A stretch of 64,000 nucleotides of DNA from Fusobacterium massiliense (GCF_900095705.1 NZ_LT608327.1:124001-188000); one strand, 5' to 3'. Positions 24,883-34,250 are shown, counted from the stretch's first letter. Numbers and translations: made by a program. The notes: generated by a model from the sequence alone, not told the origin.

Positions 24883-26700
24883 TTATTTATTATTAGCAGA
24901 CCAGTTTTTTCTTCTGTCTCCTTCTTTTAAAATTTTCTTTCTAAGTCTTACATTGTTAGGAGTTACTTCAACAAGTTCATCTTCTGCAATATAATCAAGA
25001 GCTTGTTCCAATGTAAATTTTCTAGGAGTGGCAAGTTTAACAGCATCGTCAGAACCAGCAGCTCTCATGTTTGTAAGTTTCTTAGTTTTACAAACGTTTA
25101 CAACTAAGTCATTTTCTCTATTATGTTCTCCAACTATCATTCCTTCATATACAGGTATACCTGGATCTAAGAATAGGCTTCCTCTGTCTTGTAAGTTGTT
25201 AAGTGCATAAGGAACAGTAACTCCAGGTTCAGTTGCAATCAAAACTCCCTTATTTCTAGTAGGAATATCTCCTTTATACTCTTCATAATCAAAGAATGAA
25301 TGATTTAATATCCCAGTTCCTTTTGTATCTGTTAAAAACTCGTTTCTAAATCCGATAAGTCCTCTTGCAGGAACTTTAAATTCAAGTCTAGTATAACCAT
25401 CTTGACCAGGAACCATAGAAACCATTTCAGCTTTTCTAACTCCCATTTTTTCAATTACAGTTCCTGTAAAACTATCATCAACATCTATTAGTGCAAGTTC
25501 TATCGGTTCTAATTTTTTACCATCTTTTTCTTTGAATAATACTCTTGGTTTTGAGACTTGTACTTCAAATCCTTCTCTTCTCATGTTTTCAAGTAATATA
25601 GAAAGTTGAAGTTCTCCTCTTCCTTTAACGACAAAAGAATCAGGAGAGTCTGTTGCTTCTACTCTCATACTAACATTTGTTTGAATTTCTTTTTGTAATC
25701 TATCCCAAATATGTCTTGATGTAACAAATTTACCTTCTTTTCCAACGAATGGAGAATCATTAACCATAAATGTCATAGCAAGAGTTGGCTCATCTATATC
25801 TATAACAGGTAATGCAACAGGGTTGTTGATATCTGCTAAAGTTTCACCAATATCTATATCTTCTATACCTGCAACACAAACTATATCTCCAGCTCCAGCT
25901 TCTTCAACTTCTACTCTTTTTAAACCTTCATATCCATATAAAACAGAAACCTTACCTCTTACTTGTTTTCCTTCTCTTTTTATAAGCATAACCTCTTGGT
26001 TTCTTTTTAAAGTTCCATTATGAATTCTTCCAACTGCCAATTTTCCAACATAGTTATCATAAGCAATATTAGTTATTAAAAATTGAGTTGGTTTTGTTGC
26101 ATCTCCATCGGGGTCTTGAACATGTTCCAAAATTGTTTCAAACAATGGTTGCATATCCATATTTTCATCAGTTAATTCTTTTCTAGCAAAACCAGTTTTT
26201 CCAGAAGCGTATACTACAGGAAACTCAAGTTGATATTCGTTAGCATTTAATTCTATAAATAAGTCATAAACCATATATAAAACATCTTCAGGTCTTGCAT
26301 TTGGCTTATCAACTTTATTTACAACAACTATTGGTCTGTGACCTTGTTCAAGTGCTTTTTTTAATACATATTTAGTTTGAGGCATAGGCCCTTCAAAAGC
26401 ATCTACAAGTAGTAATACTGAATCAACCATTTTCATAATTCTTTGTACTTCTCCACCAAAGTCAGCATGTCCTGGTGTATCAACTATGTTAATTTTATAG
26501 TCCTTATATTTAACAGCTGCATTCTTAGAGAAAATAGTAATTCCTCTTTCTCTTTCAATGTCATCTGAGTCCATAACTCTTTCTTCAACTTTTTCTAATT
26601 CGTGAGTTTTAAAAACTCCACCTTGTCTCAATAAGCAATCTACAAGAGTAGTTTTCCCATGGTCAACATGGGCAATAATTGCAATGTTTTTAATATTCAT
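24883..26700 (-). CDS. typA: Ribosome-associated GTPase TypA/BipA
   Basis: A 605-residue translational GTPase involved in ribosome assembly and stress adaptation. G1 is [12 protein letters not shown], followed by [26 protein letters not shown] and [10 protein letters not shown], all in the BipA form. The C-terminal part carries the BipA-specific sequences [20 protein letters not shown] and [20 protein letters not shown]. Length matches the family. The start is preceded by GAGAGGG. truB lies 14 bases upstream, so truB-typA is probably one operon. Confidence 0.97.
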   Translation of the reverse strand: MNIKNIAIIAHVDHGKTTLVDCLLRQGGVFKTHELEKVEERVMDSDDIERERGITIFSKNAAVKYKDYKINIVDTPGHADFGGEVQRIMKMVDSVLLLVDAFEGPMPQTKYVLKKALEQGHRPIVVVNKVDKPNARPEDVLYMVYDLFIELNANEYQLEFPVVYASGKTGFARKELTDENMDMQPLFETILEHVQDPDGDATKPTQFLITNIAYDNYVGKLAVGRIHNGTLKRNQEVMLIKREGKQVRGKVSVLYGYEGLKRVEVEEAGAGDIVCVAGIEDIDIGETLADINNPVALPVIDIDEPTLAMTFMVNDSPFVGKEGKFVTSRHIWDRLQKEIQTNVSMRVEATDSPDSFVVKGRGELQLSILLENMRREGFEVQVSKPRVLFKEKDGKKLEPIELALIDVDDSFTGTVIEKMGVRKAEMVSMVPGQDGYTRLEFKVPARGLIGFRNEFLTDTKGTGILNHSFFDYEEYKGDIPTRNKGVLIATEPGVTVPYALNNLQDRGSLFLDPGIPVYEGMIVGEHNRENDLVVNVCKTKKLTNMRAAGSDDAVKLATPRKFTLEQALDYIAEDELVEVTPNNVRLRKKILKEGDRRKNWSANNK

Positions 26701-26714
26701 TTTTTCCCTCTCAT

Positions 26715-27578
26715 TTAATAATATTTATATCCTTTTAATAAACAATTTTTATCAACAACAGCTAATCCCAAAAAATTGTTTTCAAAATAAACTCTATAAT
26801 ATCCATTTTCTAATGTATTTTCTAATTTAACTGTATTTCCATTCTTATATAAAGTAAATTCTTTTTCTGTATTCAAGAAACATTTTTTGTATAAGAAAAT
26901 ATCTTCAACTGTTTTTAAAAAGCTAAAATCTTTATTTAAAACCATATCTTCTATTTGTCCTAAAGTGTAAGATAAATCTAAAGAATAATCTCCGACTTGG
27001 TCTCTATTTAAAGCTGTCATTGTTGCATAAGTTCCTAAATCTTGCCCTATATCAAAAATCAAACTTCTAATATAACAACCTTTTGAGACCTTGGTTTTTA
27101 TTTTTGCTTTATTTTCAGAAAAACTTATAAGTTCAATATAATCAATATTAATTTCTCTTTCTGGTCTTTCAATTTCGATTCCTTTTCTAGCTAAATCATA
27201 TAACTTATTTCCTTGAATTTTTATTGCTGAATACATAGGAGGTACTTGTTTAATCTTTCCCACAAATTTACTTATTGATTTATTCAACTCTATTTCAGAA
27301 GTTTCAATATATTTTTCAGCTATTTTTTGACCTTCAATGTCATAAGTATCAGTTGCATATCCTATATCAAAATCAGCTGTGTAAACTTTGTTTTTAGCTT
27401 CTAAATCCGAAGCTAGTTTAGTGGCTTTTCCAACACATATAAGCATAACACCTGTTGCCAAAGGATCAAGAGTACCAGTATGACCTATTTTTTTTGTTTT
27501 TAATATTTTTTTTAATTTTCTTATAGCATCAAAAGAAGTAATTCCTTTTGGTTTATTTATAACAATTATTCCTTCCAA
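26715..27578 (-). CDS. truB: tRNA pseudouridine(55) synthase TruB
   Basis: About 287 residues; makes pseudouridine 55 in the T loop of tRNAs. The TruB signature INKPKGITSFDAIRKL is at the N-terminus, the catalytic Asp lies in GHTGTLDPLATGVM, and VPPMYSAIKIQGNKLYDLARKG and KVSKGCYIRSLIFDIG match the family. I place the start at a TTG (27578) giving MEGIIVINKP, the normal TruB N-terminus, with GAGG eight bases upstream; a longer frame from TTG 27617 has no ribosome site. A short C-terminal tail replaces the full PUA domain. It precedes typA by 14 bases. Confidence 0.94.
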   Translation of the reverse strand: MEGIIVINKPKGITSFDAIRKLKKILKTKKIGHTGTLDPLATGVMLICVGKATKLASDLEAKNKVYTADFDIGYATDTYDIEGQKIAEKYIETSEIELNKSISKFVGKIKQVPPMYSAIKIQGNKLYDLARKGIEIERPEREINIDYIELISFSENKAKIKTKVSKGCYIRSLIFDIGQDLGTYATMTALNRDQVGDYSLDLSYTLGQIEDMVLNKDFSFLKTVEDIFLYKKCFLNTEKEFTLYKNGNTVKLENTLENGYYRVYFENNFLGLAVVDKNCLLKGYKYY

Positions 27579-27704
27579 AATATCATCCTCAAAATTTCTT
27601 TTATATTTATAGCACAATATTATAGCACATTTCTTTTAAAGATACTAATTAATTTTATTATATTTATAATGAATAATCTATATTTAAATAAAATATAAAA
27701 AGAC

Positions 27705-27733
27705 TTGAAAATATTTTAAATAAGTAGTAGAAT
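27705..27733 (+). promoter_or_regulatory. Predicted promoter of the PNPOx-like gene
   Basis: TTGAAA, 17-base spacer, TAGAAT; 42 bases before the start codon. Confidence 0.65.
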
Positions 27734-27774
27734 AAAAGCATACCAAATTAATCAAAATAGAAGGAGTGATAATT

Positions 27775-28197
27775 ATGGCAAAATTAACAGATGCTATAAA
27801 AGAATTAATATTAAATCCAACTAAGGAAGGAGCATGGACAGCACAATTAGGATGGATAGCAACAGTAAGAGAAGATGGAGCACCTAATATAGGGCCAAAA
27901 AGATCTTGCCGTATCTATGATGATTCTACTTTAATCTGGAACGAAAATACAGCTGGAGAAATAATGAAAGATATCGAAAGAGGATCTAAAGTTGCAGTTG
28001 CATTTGCTAACTGGGATAAATTAGATGGATATCGTTTTGTAGGAACTGCTGAAGTTCACAAAGAAGGAAAATATTATGATGAAGTAGTAGAATGGGCTAA
28101 AGGGAAAATGGGAGTACCTAAAGCTGCAGTAGTATTTCATATTGAAGAAGTTTATACTTTAAAATCAGGACCAACAGCTGGAACAAGAATAGACTAA
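27775..28197 (+). CDS. Pyridoxamine 5'-phosphate oxidase-like (flavin-binding split-barrel) protein
   Basis: A 140-residue protein with the split-barrel fold: WIATVREDGAPNIGPKRSCRIYDDSTLIWN near the N-terminus and KVAVAFANWDKLDGYRFVGTAEV in the middle. This group of small single-domain proteins binds FMN or related cofactors and often acts as a reductase; the substrate is unknown. I start at ATG 27775 because AAGGAG lies eight bases upstream; a GTG at 27766 lies inside the ribosome site. It has its own promoter match and a clear terminator, and codon use suggests good expression (inference). Confidence 0.8.
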   Translation: MAKLTDAIKELILNPTKEGAWTAQLGWIATVREDGAPNIGPKRSCRIYDDSTLIWNENTAGEIMKDIERGSKVAVAFANWDKLDGYRFVGTAEVHKEGKYYDEVVEWAKGKMGVPKAAVVFHIEEVYTLKSGPTAGTRID

Positions 28198-28220
28198 TAA
28201 TAATTTGATATTAAGAAAAT

Positions 28221-28270
28221 AAAGTTATTGTGATATTGATATTATTAATATTACAATAACTTTTTTATTT
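28221..28270 (+). terminator. Rho-independent terminator after the PNPOx-like gene
   Basis: Stem AAAGTTATTGT.ATATT / AATATT.CAATAACTTT, loop in between, followed by TTTTTTATTTT. Confidence 0.88.
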
Positions 28271-28390
28271 TCTATAGAAAAGTATAAATTTAAATAGCAA
28301 AATTAGTCTCTGACGTCCGTATTAGTTCGAAGAGCTTATGTTCATTGAGCTTGTAGAACTTATACGGTTGTCAAGAGGCTTTATTTATAA
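28271..28390 (+). repeat. Palindromic repeat family, copy 16 (complete)
   Basis: Arm from 28271, core 28306-28379. Outer stem GTCTCT/AGAGGC (one T-G wobble), GAC/GTC; loop TTATGTTCATTGA. Sits between the preceding terminator and the cobalamin promoter. Confidence 0.92.
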
Positions 28391-28418
28391 GGAAAATATA
28401 AAAATTAAAACAAAAAAG

Positions 28419-28447
28419 TTGACTATTTTAGTATGTTTTTATATAAT
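28419..28447 (+). promoter_or_regulatory. Consensus promoter of the cobalamin cluster
   Basis: TTGACT, 17-base spacer, TATAAT. The predicted leader before cbiA is only about 40 bases, too short for a cobalamin riboswitch. Confidence 0.78.
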
Positions 28448-28493
28448 TAGATATATATTTTTAAATATTTTAAGAAAGTAGGTTGAGAAAAAA

Positions 28494-29828
28494 ATGAAAG
28501 CATTTATGCTTGCTGGTATAAGTAGTGGAATTGGGAAAACAACAATCTCTATGGCTCTTATGTCAGCTTTTGACAATATCTCCCCATTTAAAGTTGGACC
28601 TGATTATATAGATCCTGGTTTTCACGAATTTATAACAGGAAACCCAAGCTATAATTTAGATATGTTTATGATGGGAGAACAAGGTGTTAGATATAGTTTT
28701 CTAAAGCATCATAAGAATATTTCGATAATAGAAGGTGTTATGGGACTTTATGATGGGATAGATAATACTTTAGATAATAATAGCTCTGCACATTTAGCAA
28801 GATTTTTAGGGGTTCCAGTAATTCTAGTGTTAGATGGAATAGGTAAAAGTACAAGTATTGCTGCTCAAGTTTTGGGATATAAGAATCTTGATCCTAGAGT
28901 TAATATTGCTGGAGTTATAATAAATAAAGTTTCAAGTGCAAAAACATATTCGATATTTAAAGAGGCAATAGAAAAATATACAGGAGTTAAATGTCTAGGT
29001 TTTGTTGGGAAAAATGATTCTTTGAATATATCAAGTAGACACTTAGGACTTTTACAAGCACATGAAGTTGATGACTTGAAAGAAAAGTTACAAATATTAA
29101 AAAATGCAGTCTTGGAAAATATAGATCTAGTTGAATTAGAAAAAATTGCAACAGAGCAAACTAGAAACATAGAAGAAAAAGTTAGTGATATTGCTTATCC
29201 ACTATACTTATCTAACTTAAAAGATAAATATACAGGAAAAACAATAGCAATAGCTAAGGATTCTGCATTCTCTTTTTACTACAATGATAATATTGAATTT
29301 TTAGAATATATGGGATTTAAAATTAGATATTTTTCTCCGATAAAAGATGCAGTAGTACCAGAATGTGATGCTATTTATCTAGGTGGGGGATACCCAGAAA
29401 ATTTTGCAAAGGAATTATCTAGCAATAAAAGTATGATTAATTCTATTAGAGATAATTATGAACAAGGTAAAAGTATCTTAGCTGAATGTGGAGGTTTTAT
29501 GTACTTAAGTAATGGTATAGAGGACACAGAGGGGAAAATGTCTGAAATGTGTTGTTTGGCACCTTGTTTAGTAAATATGACAAATAAATTAGATATATCT
29601 AGATTTGGGTATATATCAATAACTAATAAAGATGGACTAGAAATAGCTAAGGGACATGAGTTCCATTATTCGAAATTAAAAACAGTTATTGAAGATACAA
29701 GAAAATTTAAAGCTGTAAAAAAAGATGGAAGAAATTGGGATTGTATATTTAATGGAAAAAAGATGTATGCAGGTTACCCACATATACATTTTTTTGGAAG
29801 TTATAAATTATTAGAGGAGTTATTTTAA
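28494..29828 (+). CDS. cbiA: Cobyrinate a,c-diamide synthase
   Basis: A 444-residue glutamine-dependent amidotransferase that amidates the a and c carboxylates of cobyrinate in cobalamin synthesis. The N-terminal ATP-binding half begins AGISSGIGKTTIS (P-loop, about 7-19) and continues PFKVGPDYIDPGFHE; the C-terminal glutaminase half has LGGGYPENFA and the nucleophile Cys in LAECGGFMYL, with a late HEFHYSKL. Architecture and length match CbiA/CobB. First gene of the cluster, with a promoter about 50 bases upstream and AGGTTGAG before the start. Its 3' end runs into a remnant of an unrelated gene. Confidence 0.95.
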   Translation: MKAFMLAGISSGIGKTTISMALMSAFDNISPFKVGPDYIDPGFHEFITGNPSYNLDMFMMGEQGVRYSFLKHHKNISIIEGVMGLYDGIDNTLDNNSSAHLARFLGVPVILVLDGIGKSTSIAAQVLGYKNLDPRVNIAGVIINKVSSAKTYSIFKEAIEKYTGVKCLGFVGKNDSLNISSRHLGLLQAHEVDDLKEKLQILKNAVLENIDLVELEKIATEQTRNIEEKVSDIAYPLYLSNLKDKYTGKTIAIAKDSAFSFYYNDNIEFLEYMGFKIRYFSPIKDAVVPECDAIYLGGGYPENFAKELSSNKSMINSIRDNYEQGKSILAECGGFMYLSNGIEDTEGKMSEMCCLAPCLVNMTNKLDISRFGYISITNKDGLEIAKGHEFHYSKLKTVIEDTRKFKAVKKDGRNWDCIFNGKKMYAGYPHIHFFGSYKLLEELF

Positions 29829-30165
29829 TGAAAAAAGAGATGGAGAATCTACAGAATTTATTTTATTTATGTTAGAAATTATAAAAGAAACTTTAATAGA
29901 ATTAGTTGAAAAACAAAAAATGACCGATAAAATGACCGATAAAATGACCGATAAAATGACCGATAAAATGACCGATAAATTTAAAGAAAGAATAGAAATA
30001 CTTATCAAATATTTAGGTCAAAATGATTCTATTAGCAATAAAGAGGCACAAAGCTTGTTGGGTATCTCAGAAGCTACAGCAAAGAGATTTTTAAATAGTT
30101 TAGTCAAAGAAAATCTTCTAGAAGCTGTTGGAGAATACAAAGTAAGAAAATATATAAAAAAATAA
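29827..30165 (+). pseudogene. C-terminal remnant of a Fic-type (or similar) protein with winged helix
   Basis: The frame is open from about 29815 but has no convincing start; the first ATG (29869) would give 98 residues. It reads DGESTEFILFMLEIIKETL, similar to the end of the Fic domain of Fic/DOC proteins (pattern STPFIEFML), then (MTDK)5, then a winged-helix end (NKEAQSLLGISEATAKRFLNSLVKENLLEAVG). Fic and AlbA_2/AAA-type proteins often carry such MTDK/VTDK repeats before a C-terminal winged helix. The catalytic Fic motif and the rest of the N-terminus are missing, and the piece directly abuts the cbiA stop codon, so I read it as a broken gene left in the operon. A short, functional regulator is a weaker alternative. 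Confidence 0.55.
29920..29979 (+). repeat. Five exact tandem copies of a 12-bp unit (MTDK-encoding)
   Basis: ATGACCGATAAA is repeated five times without change, inside the Fic-type remnant. Such 12-bp arrays can expand or contract in frame by slippage. Confidence 0.95.
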
Positions 30166-30191
30166 TAAAAGAATGAAATGGAGTGATAATA

Positions 30192-30842
30192 GTGAGTTAT
30201 ATAAAAGTACCAGGAGATATAGAAAAAAGAAGTTTTGAAATTATTGAAGAAGAATTAGGAGATAAAGCGAAGAAATTCTCTGAAAGTGAAATGCCTATAG
30301 TTAAAAGAATAATCCATACTTCAGCAGATTTTGAATATGCTGATTTAATAGAATTTCAAAATAATGCTATAGAAAGTGGATTAAAAGCTTTAGAAAAAGG
30401 TTGTAAAATTTATTGTGATACAAATATGATAGTAAATGGACTTAGTAAACCTGCCTTATCTAAATATAACTGTTCTGCTTATTGTTTAGTTTCCGATAAG
30501 GAAGTAATTGAAGAGGCTAAAAAAGAAGGACTTACTCGTTCAATAGTTGGAATGAGAAAAGCAGGAAAAGACCCTGAAACAAAAATATTTATTTTAGGAA
30601 ATGCACCTACTGCATTATATCAATTAAAGGAAATGATAGAAAATGGTGAAATAGAAAAACCTGCTTTAGTTATAGGAGTTCCTGTTGGTTTTGTTGGAGC
30701 AGCAGAATCAAAAGAAGAATTTAAAAAGCTAGGTATTCCATATATCACAATAAATGGTAGAAAAGGTGGAAGTACAATAGGTGTTGCTATACTTCATGGA
30801 ATTATCTACCAAATATATAAAAGAGAAGGTTTTCATGCATAA
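30192..30842 (+). CDS. cbiC: Precorrin-8X / cobalt-precorrin-8 methylmutase
   Basis: About 216 residues; moves the C11 methyl to C12, forming (hydrogeno)cobyrinate. The catalytic His is in RIIHTSADFEY, and CDTNMIVNGLSK, ILGNAPTAL and GVPVGFVGAAESKE are standard for CbiC/CobH. I choose GTG 30192 (MSYIKVPGDIEK), because the GGAG at 30180-30183 is correctly spaced for it; the earlier in-frame GTG at 30183 overlaps that site. Follows the gene remnant by about 26 bases, and cbiD follows after 95 bases without a visible terminator. Confidence 0.95.
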   Translation: MSYIKVPGDIEKRSFEIIEEELGDKAKKFSESEMPIVKRIIHTSADFEYADLIEFQNNAIESGLKALEKGCKIYCDTNMIVNGLSKPALSKYNCSAYCLVSDKEVIEEAKKEGLTRSIVGMRKAGKDPETKIFILGNAPTALYQLKEMIENGEIEKPALVIGVPVGFVGAAESKEEFKKLGIPYITINGRKGGSTIGVAILHGIIYQIYKREGFHA

Positions 30843-30937
30843 TTTTTTACAAATAAAAAGATGAAAAATATTGATTAAAAGTTTTGATTTTAAGTCTTTA
30901 TTTGGACAAAATATAAAAATAATAAAGAGAGATTAAA

Positions 30938-32065
30938 ATGGAAGAAAAAGAATTGAAAAATGGTTATACAACAGGAACTTGTGCCACAGCAGCAGTGAAA
31001 GTTGCTTTAGAAGCACTAGTCTATGGTAAAAAAGCTACTGAAGTTGATATAACTACATTAAATTACACAAATTTAAAAATACCAGTTCAAAAGCTGAGAG
31101 TTAGAAATAATTTTGCAAGCTGTGCTATACAAAAATATGCAGGTGATGACCCTGATGTTACTAATGGAATAAGTATTTGTGCTAAAGTACAATTGGTAAA
31201 AGAACTTCCAAAAGTTGACAGAGGTGCATACTATGATAATTGTGTGATTATTGGTGGTAGAGGAGTTGGACTTGTAACAAAAAAAGGACTTCAAATAGGA
31301 GTTGGAAAATCTGCAATAAATCCTGGACCACAAAAAATGATAACCTCTGTTGTTAATGAAATTTTAGAGGGAATAGATGAGAAAGTTATAATAACTATTT
31401 ATATTCCTGAAGGAAGAGCAAAGGCATTAAAAACTTATAATCCTAAAATGGGAGTTATAGGAGGGATTTCTGTCCTAGGAACAACTGGCATAGTTAAAGC
31501 TATGAGTGAAGATGCATTAAAAAAATCTATGTTTGCAGAACTTAGAGTTATGAAAGAAGACAAAGATAGGGATTGGGTTATTTTTGCTTTTGGTAACTAT
31601 GGAGAGAGACATTGCATAAAATTGGGGCTAGATGTTGAGCAAATGATAATAATAAGTAACTTTGTTGGTTTTATGATTGAGTCAGCAGTTAAACTAGGAT
31701 TTAAGAAAATCATTATGCTTGGGCATATTGCTAAAGCAATAAAAGTAGCAGGTGGAATTTTTAACACACACAGTAGAGTAGCTGATGGTAGAATGGAAAC
31801 TATGGCTACTTGTGCTATTTTAGTTAATGAAAAAATTGAAAATGTAAAAAAAATTATTGGTGCAAACACTGTTGAAGAAGCTTGTGATTATGTTGAAAAT
31901 AATGAAATTTATCATTTAATTGCAAATAGAATTGCCTTCAAAATGCAAGAATATGCAAGAGCAGATATAGAAGTATCGGCTGCAGTATTTTCTTTTAAAG
32001 GAGAAACTATGGGGGAAAGTGATAATTATCAAAAAATGGTAGGTGATTGCGGTGCAATTAAATAA
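30938..32065 (+). CDS. cbiD: Cobalt-precorrin-5B C1-methyltransferase
   Basis: A 375-residue enzyme of the oxygen-independent corrin pathway that methylates C1. The N-terminal GYTTGTCATAAVKVAL is the strongest CbiD signature, followed by DDPDVTNGI, INPGPQKMI, GGISVLGTTGIV and NTHSRVADGRMETMA. CbiD occurs only in the anaerobic (early-cobalt) route, so it fixes the pathway type for this cluster. The start follows AGAGAG. The end overlaps the start of cbiE by 14 bases. Confidence 0.96.
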   Translation: MEEKELKNGYTTGTCATAAVKVALEALVYGKKATEVDITTLNYTNLKIPVQKLRVRNNFASCAIQKYAGDDPDVTNGISICAKVQLVKELPKVDRGAYYDNCVIIGGRGVGLVTKKGLQIGVGKSAINPGPQKMITSVVNEILEGIDEKVIITIYIPEGRAKALKTYNPKMGVIGGISVLGTTGIVKAMSEDALKKSMFAELRVMKEDKDRDWVIFAFGNYGERHCIKLGLDVEQMIIISNFVGFMIESAVKLGFKKIIMLGHIAKAIKVAGGIFNTHSRVADGRMETMATCAILVNEKIENVKKIIGANTVEEACDYVENNEIYHLIANRIAFKMQEYARADIEVSAAVFSFKGETMGESDNYQKMVGDCGAIK

Positions 32066-32708
32066 GATAAATGTTGTAGGTTTAGGTCCTGGAAATATAA
32101 AATATCTTTCTATGGCTGGTGTAGATTGTATAAAAAGTGCTGAAATTATAGTTGGAAGTACAAGACAACTTTCAGACTTAAAATCTATTCTTTCAAAAGA
32201 ACAAGAAATATATATATTAGGTAAATTACCAGAATTGATAGTTTATCTAAAAGCTAATATTAGCAAAAAAATCACAATTATTGTTTCTGGAGATACAGGT
32301 TATTATAGTTTGGTTCCTTATTTATCAAAAAATTTATCAAAAGAAATTTTAAATATTGTTCCTAATATATCATCTTATCAATATCTATTTTCAAGAATAG
32401 GAGAGAATTGGCAAAGTTTTAGACCAGCTAGTGTTCATGGTAGAGAGTTCGACTACTTAAATAAAATTGATGAAAAAGATATTTCTGGACTTGTGTTATT
32501 AACAGATGATGTTCAAAATCCTTATGAAATAGCAAAAAATCTATTTGAAAATGGAAAAAGAAATATAACTGTCATAGTTGGAGAAAATTTATCTTATGAT
32601 AACGAAAGAATAACTATAGTTAAAATTGAAGATTATGAAAAACTAAATAGAAAATTTGATATGAATGTTTTAATTTTAAAAAAGGGAGAAAACTATGGAA
32701 AAGAATAA
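32052..32708 (+). CDS. cbiE: Cobalt-precorrin-7 C5-methyltransferase
   Basis: About 218 residues of the tetrapyrrole-methylase (SAM-dependent) family. The N-terminal NVVGLGPGNIKYLSMAG is the family's SAM-binding loop, IIVSGDTGYYSL is the second signature, and SVHGRE is typical of the CbiE/CobL N-terminal domain. In many bacteria CbiE and CbiT are fused as CobL; here they are separate and have a dehydrogenase gene between them. I use GTG 32052 (MQLNKINVVG), with AGGTGA five bases upstream; a GTG at 32043 overlaps that ribosome site. Overlaps cbiD and the following gene. Confidence 0.92.
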   Translation: MQLNKINVVGLGPGNIKYLSMAGVDCIKSAEIIVGSTRQLSDLKSILSKEQEIYILGKLPELIVYLKANISKKITIIVSGDTGYYSLVPYLSKNLSKEILNIVPNISSYQYLFSRIGENWQSFRPASVHGREFDYLNKIDEKDISGLVLLTDDVQNPYEIAKNLFENGKRNITVIVGENLSYDNERITIVKIEDYEKLNRKFDMNVLILKKGENYGKE

Positions 32709-33660
32709 ATTAAAAATAGTAGTTTTAGACAGAAATGCAATAGGTCCTTTTAAATTAAAAGAAAAATTTTCAAAATACGGGGAATACACTGAACTAAATT
32801 TGACAAATGATGATGATGTAGGAAGTTATTTAAAAGATTGTGAAGTAGTTATTTTGAATAGAATTAGATTAGGAAAAAAAGAATTTGAAAAAGCATCTAA
32901 TTTGAAATTAGTTCTATTAACTGGAACAGGTTATAATCATATAGATTTAGTTGCTGCAAAAGAACATGGAGTAACTATTGCTAATGTGGCTAATTATTCT
33001 ACTAATTCTGTTGCTCAATTGACTTTAACATTTTTATTGAACGAATTAACAAGAGTAGAAAAATTAAGTCAAGAAGTTAAAAAAGGAAAATGGTCTGAAA
33101 TTTCAATTAGAATGGATAAGTATTACCATACAGACACAGAAGATAAAGTTTTAGGAATTTTAGGTTATGGAAATATAGGAAAAAAAGTAGAGGAATATGC
33201 TAAAATGCTTGGAATGGAAGTTATGATAGCTAAAATTCCTGGAAGAGATTATTTAGATGAAGTAGATAATAGGTTTACATTAGATGAAGTCTTAGAAAAA
33301 TGTGATGTTTTATCAATTCATGCACCTTTAACAGATTTAACTAAAAATTTAATAAATTTAGATAATATGAAAAAAATGAAAAATTCTGCAATAATTTTAA
33401 ATTTAGGAAGAGGCCCTATAATAAATGAAGATGATTTATATTATGCCTTGAAAAATGGAATAATTGCTTCAGCAGCAACAGATGTTATGGTAGAGGAACC
33501 ACCTAAAAAGAATTGTAAGTTACTTGAATTAGATAATTTTACAGTAACTCCACATTTGGCTTGGAAATCATCAAAAAGTTTAGAAAGACTTTTTGATTCT
33601 ATTGAAAATAATTTAAAATTATTTTTGGAAAATAAGTTAGTAGGTTTAGAAAGTAAGTAG
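32695..33660 (+). CDS. D-2-hydroxyacid dehydrogenase (NAD-dependent), inside the cobalamin cluster
   Basis: A 321-residue member of the D-isomer-specific 2-hydroxyacid dehydrogenases. NAD-binding loop GILGYGNIGKKVEEYA at about 153-168; catalytic Arg in LNLGRGP, Glu in VEEPP and His in TPHLAWKS, all present, so it is probably active. Family members reduce 2-oxoacids such as hydroxypyruvate or glyoxylate; the precise substrate is not deducible. It overlaps the end of cbiE by 14 bases and precedes cbiT by 20, so it is co-translated with corrin enzymes even though no step in the pathway is known to need such an enzyme. Start ATG 32695 follows AAGGGAG. Confidence 0.85.
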   Translation: MEKNKLKIVVLDRNAIGPFKLKEKFSKYGEYTELNLTNDDDVGSYLKDCEVVILNRIRLGKKEFEKASNLKLVLLTGTGYNHIDLVAAKEHGVTIANVANYSTNSVAQLTLTFLLNELTRVEKLSQEVKKGKWSEISIRMDKYYHTDTEDKVLGILGYGNIGKKVEEYAKMLGMEVMIAKIPGRDYLDEVDNRFTLDEVLEKCDVLSIHAPLTDLTKNLINLDNMKKMKNSAIILNLGRGPIINEDDLYYALKNGIIASAATDVMVEEPPKKNCKLLELDNFTVTPHLAWKSSKSLERLFDSIENNLKLFLENKLVGLESK

Positions 33661-33680
33661 AAAATAGAGAGAGGATAAAT

Positions 33681-34250
33681 ATGCATATATATGATAAAGA
33701 GTTTACTCAAACTGAATTACCGATGACAAAGCAAGAAATAAGGGCAGTATCTATTGCTAAGCTTATGTTAAAACCTGATTCAATTTTGATAGATGTTGGA
33801 GCAGGAACTGGGACAATAGGTATAGAAGCAGCAACATATATGCCACAGGGTAAAGTTTATGCTATAGAAAAAGAAGAAAAAGGTTTAGAAACAATAAAAT
33901 TAAATGCAGAAAAATTTGAGCTTAAAAATTTTGAATTGATACATGGAAAAGCACCTGATGCTATACCAAATATTCCTTATGATAGAATGTTTATTGGTGG
34001 CTCAACTGGTGGAATAGAAGAAATAATTACTCATTTTATGACTTATGCAAAAGATAGAGCTATACTTGTTATCAATTGTATAACATTAGAGACACAAGCA
34101 AAATCTTTAGAAGTTTTAAAAGAAAAAGGTTTTAAAGATATAGAAGTTATAACGGTTACAGTTGGTAGAGCAAAAAAAGTAGGTCCTTATACTATGATGT
34201 TTGGAGAAAATCCTATTTGTATAATTAAGGTTATAAAAAGAGATAACTAA
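33681..34250 (+). CDS. cbiT: Cobalt-precorrin-6B C15-methyltransferase (decarboxylating)
   Basis: A 189-residue SAM-dependent methyltransferase that methylates C15 and removes the acetate carboxyl on ring C. The start ELPMTKQEIRAVSIAKL and the SAM loop DVGAGTGTIGIEAA (about 38-51), followed by AIEKEEKGLE and DRMFIGGSTGGIEEI, are typical of CbiT. GAGAGAGG precedes the start. It ends the first block of corrin genes; the next gene of the pathway, cbiL, lies 3.7 kb downstream beyond an inserted three-gene module. Confidence 0.95.
   Translation: MHIYDKEFTQTELPMTKQEIRAVSIAKLMLKPDSILIDVGAGTGTIGIEAATYMPQGKVYAIEKEEKGLETIKLNAEKFELKNFELIHGKAPDAIPNIPYDRMFIGGSTGGIEEIITHFMTYAKDRAILVINCITLETQAKSLEVLKEKGFKDIEVITVTVGRAKKVGPYTMMFGENPICIIKVIKRDN

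Noticed and set aside
28198-28493. Cobalamin riboswitch in front of cbiA
   Set aside because: The region is filled by a terminator, a repeat copy and a promoter; no B12-box pattern seen and the leader is too short.
29820-30008. Antisense open frame of about 60 codons opposite the MTDK array
   Set aside because: It is open only because the 12-bp tandem repeat has no stops on the other strand; no ribosome site.
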